From: Endomicrobium sp. | GTDB lineage: Bacteria > Elusimicrobiota > Endomicrobiia > Endomicrobiales > Endomicrobiaceae | Assembly: GCA_031273885.1 (NCBI GenBank) | Contig: JAISRA010000034.1 | Span: 1-7,652, forward strand | Length of the DNA stretch: 7,652 nucleotides | Direction: 5' to 3' | Part shown: piece by piece, positions 6,054-7,652 of the stretch | Layout of the letters: the number at the start of each line of letters is the position of its first letter | Position numbering within the stretch: position 1 is the first letter of the stretch | Position numbers and translations under genes: made by a program | The notes under the pieces: model-generated | Database searches by the model: none | Seen by the model: only the letters and a program-made list of their open reading frames with translations | Told to the model about the DNA's origin: nothing

Positions 6054-7343
6054 CTATCTTGTTAAAACAGGAGACCATGCCGGAGTATAAGACGCACCAG
6101 GCATCTCTACAAGTTTTCTCGTCCCGGACCCATCAATAGCTGTTATATAAATTTCGCCTTTGCCTGATCTATTTGAATAAAACGCTACAAATCTGCCATC
6201 GGGAGACCATGTTGGATTTTCATTATTTTTTTGATTGTTCGTAAGTTTTGTTATTTTTGCCGTAGGCAAATCATAAACATACAAATCATAGTTTCCTCTT
6301 GCTTGCCTCATCGTAAAAACAATTTTATCTCCGCGTGGAGACCATGCTGGAGAATCACAAAAACCGCTAGTTGTAAGTCTTCTTACATTTCCACCATCGA
6401 TATTCATTATATATAGTTGCGGGTAACCCAACCTATCGGAAACAAATACTATTTCCTGTCCGTTTGGAGCAAATGACGGACTAGTATCAATATACGAACC
6501 ATCTGTCATTTTCTTAAGTATTTCGCCAACTGAATTTATCAAATATAACTTAGGATATCTGCCTCTGGATAGAGTAAGAAGTATCTTTTTACCATCAGGA
6601 GCATAAATTCCTGTAACATTTAGGCCCTGATATTTTGAAACGATGCTTTTTCTGTTTTTAACAATATTTAAAGAAAATAAATCCGGATTATTATATAAAT
6701 AACTAGTATAAATTATTTGTTCTCCGTCCGGAGACCATCTTGGCAAAATATTAATTCTACAGTCTCTCGTCAATCTGCGCAAATTATATCCGTCATAATC
6801 AATGATATATAACTCTTTAAATCTTGTGCTGTCGTTTACAAAAACGATTTTAGAGCGAGCTATACCGTTTTCTCCAGTAAACCTTCGCACGATTTCATCG
6901 CTTATTTCATGAGCAATATATCTACAACTTGCAGATTCACTTTTATATTTATGTTTCCATATAGTTTCGCCTGTAACAACATCAAGCATTTCTACTTCAA
7001 GAACAAAATTATCTCCTTCGCTTGACACTGAACCAGTAAGAAGAACAGAAGCGCCTTTTTTTTCAAAAATAAGCAATTTTTCTTTAAAAGCAAGAGACAA
7101 ATCTTTTTGAGATCCATGTATTACGTTAAAATGTCTTGAAAAAACAAGATCACTTTCAATTATTTCTTTCAATAATTCTGCAACTTTCACAGTATTTGCA
7201 TTTTTATCTACAGCTCTGAAATTTTCTACGGCTATATCGGATCTCTTTACTGCTACAGAGAGGGATAAATAAATCTCATCTTGAGCATGACAAGATAAAA
7301 TAAAAAATACAACTGTAAAAACAAAAAAAAATATTTTTTTCAT
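6054..7343 (-). CDS. tolB: TolB, periplasmic beta-propeller of the Tol-Pal system
   Basis: TolB is a periplasmic protein that binds Pal and TolA and helps hold the outer membrane during division. This copy has 429 residues, near the E. coli length of 430. After a signal sequence, residues about 22-160 form the TolB N-terminal domain (VENFRA, then TGSVSSEGDNFVLEVEMLD, GETIWKHKY). From about 170 to the end are PD40/WD40-like propeller blades, each with a W/F-SP-x-G turn: WSPDG near 203, YAPDG near 250, FAPNG near 293, WSPRG near 334, WSPDG near 379 and a final WSP near 423. I prefer ATG 7343; an in-frame GTG directly before it at 7346 is an alternative, and AGGA overlapping the upstream stop serves either. 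The signal sequence ends ILSCHAQ, which could be cut after HA by signal peptidase I or read as a lipobox (Cys18). It follows the TonB/TolA-like gene closely and precedes tolQ. Confidence 0.95.
   Translation of the reverse strand: MKKIFFFVFTVVFFILSCHAQDEIYLSLSVAVKRSDIAVENFRAVDKNANTVKVAELLKEIIESDLVFSRHFNVIHGSQKDLSLAFKEKLLIFEKKGASVLLTGSVSSEGDNFVLEVEMLDVVTGETIWKHKYKSESASCRYIAHEISDEIVRRFTGENGIARSKIVFVNDSTRFKELYIIDYDGYNLRRLTRDCRINILPRWSPDGEQIIYTSYLYNNPDLFSLNIVKNRKSIVSKYQGLNVTGIYAPDGKKILLTLSRGRYPKLYLINSVGEILKKMTDGSYIDTSPSFAPNGQEIVFVSDRLGYPQLYIMNIDGGNVRRLTTSGFCDSPAWSPRGDKIVFTMRQARGNYDLYVYDLPTAKITKLTNNQKNNENPTWSPDGRFVAFYSNRSGKGEIYITAIDGSGTRKLVEMPGASYTPAWSPVLTR
6070..6743 (-). repeat. Intragenic propeller repeat of tolB visible in DNA
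   Basis: The plus-strand string GGAGACCAT recurs at 6070, 6202, 6337 and 6730, always followed by a TGG or CGG ending and encoding the WSP turn of a propeller blade. Spacings are 132, 135 and 393 bases (about three times 131), a period of 44 to 45 residues. Two diverged copies fill the long interval near 6464 and 6597. It is a protein-level repeat with partly conserved codons, not a mobile element. Confidence 0.7.
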
Positions 7344-7353
7344 CACTTACTTC

Positions 7354-7650
7354 CTATTTATATTTAAATTCAAAAAAAACTCCCACTGATTCACCTCTAT
7401 AATCTTCAGGAAAATCCAGGAAAGGAACAGCTCTACATATAGTGTCTAAAACATTTTTATCATACTCAATGTTCCCGGAAGATTCCTTAATTGAAATATC
7501 AGATACAGAGCCATTATTGTGAATCCTAAAATACACAAGAGCTCTAAGTTTTCCGTAGCTTTCAACCCATCTCCAATTACGATTAATTTTTCTTTTTATT
7601 TGATCTTCATAGTAAGGATAATTGAAACCATTAGTATCAAAAGAAACTCT
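7354..7650 (-). CDS. TonB/TolA-family protein, C-terminal domain (5' end outside window)
   Basis: This is the C-terminal part of a TonB/TolA-type periplasm-spanning protein; 98 residues lie inside the window and the start is outside it. The reading frame is open to the window edge at 7652, so the GTG at 7536 is internal and not a start. The pattern is that of the TonB C-terminal domain: YPYYEDQIKRKINRNWRWVE, then YGKLRALVYFRIHNNGSVSDISIKESSGN, an alpha helix (YDKNVLDTICRAVPF) and a final strand VGVFFEFKYK. In such proteins an N-terminal membrane helix, unseen here, contacts TolQ-TolR and this domain touches TolB/Pal or outer-membrane receptors. It ends 10 bases before ATG 7343 of tolB, and its stop codon region carries the tolB Shine-Dalgarno. 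I infer a TolA role from the tol neighbours; TonB is the alternative. Confidence 0.85.
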   Translation of the reverse strand, partial: RVSFDTNGFNYPYYEDQIKRKINRNWRWVESYGKLRALVYFRIHNNGSVSDISIKESSGNIEYDKNVLDTICRAVPFLDFPEDYRGESVGVFFEFKYK

Positions 7651-7652
7651 TT

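Noticed and set aside
6231..6416. Plus-strand 61-codon frame inside tolB
   Set aside because: It is antisense to the conserved propeller repeats of TolB and has no family resemblance.
7354..7536. A separate 60-residue gene starting at GTG 7536
   Set aside because: The frame stays open upstream to the window edge and the extra residues complete a TonB-type C-terminal domain, so this is an internal codon.
1..7652. A new defence, mobile or CRISPR-type system
   Set aside because: I read both strands for direct-repeat arrays, transposase or integrase motifs, toxin-antitoxin pairs and tRNA folds and found none; all long frames match known envelope, glycolytic, translation or redox families.

Overview
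This window is an AT-rich bacterial segment. Every gene I can support lies on the minus strand, so the biological reading direction runs from base 7652 down to base 1. It holds nine coding sequences. The ones at the two ends are cut by the window edges: the first (TonB/TolA-like) lacks its N-terminus and the last (NfnA-like) lacks its C-terminus. The Tol envelope genes and lipoprotein signal sequences point to a Gram-negative (diderm) bacterium. The base composition and gene mix (NfnA-type flavoprotein, TonB-family protein next to tolB, an LpoB plus COG3014 lipoprotein pair) would suit an anaerobe such as a member of the Elusimicrobiota/Endomicrobium group. That placement is inference from impression, not a demonstrated assignment.

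Bases 7650 to 4985 form a Tol cluster: the C-terminal domain of a TonB/TolA-family protein, then TolB (periplasmic beta-propeller), TolQ (inner-membrane proton channel subunit) and TolR (its partner). The genes are tightly packed (7 to 35 bases apart, with an ATGA overlap between tolQ and tolR) and probably co-transcribed. The order A-B-Q-R differs from the textbook Q-R-A-B-pal order, and no pal follows tolR. Together these proteins should use the proton motive force to link inner and outer membranes during division.

Bases 4984 to 4780 are a 205-base, very AT-rich gap that separates the Tol cluster from the next set and is the most likely place for a promoter. Bases 4779 to 553 hold pfkA (6-phosphofructokinase), tyrS (tyrosyl-tRNA synthetase), an LpoB-like lipoprotein and a COG3014-like TPR lipoprotein. 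The last three are extremely close: tyrS and lpoB overlap by ATGA, and lpoB and the COG3014 gene are 2 bases apart. The last two are a plausible outer-membrane lipoprotein pair linked to peptidoglycan synthesis.

Bases 552 to 440 are an intergenic gap with a 9-bp perfect inverted repeat and a reasonable sigma-70-like promoter. This leads into the small flavoprotein subunit of an NfnA/sulfide-dehydrogenase-like enzyme, which runs off the window at base 1. I saw no tRNA, rRNA, CRISPR, insertion sequence or phage gene, and no convincing new biological system. The points most worth a second look are the altered substrate loop of PfkA, the little-studied LpoB/COG3014 pair, and the unusual tol gene order.
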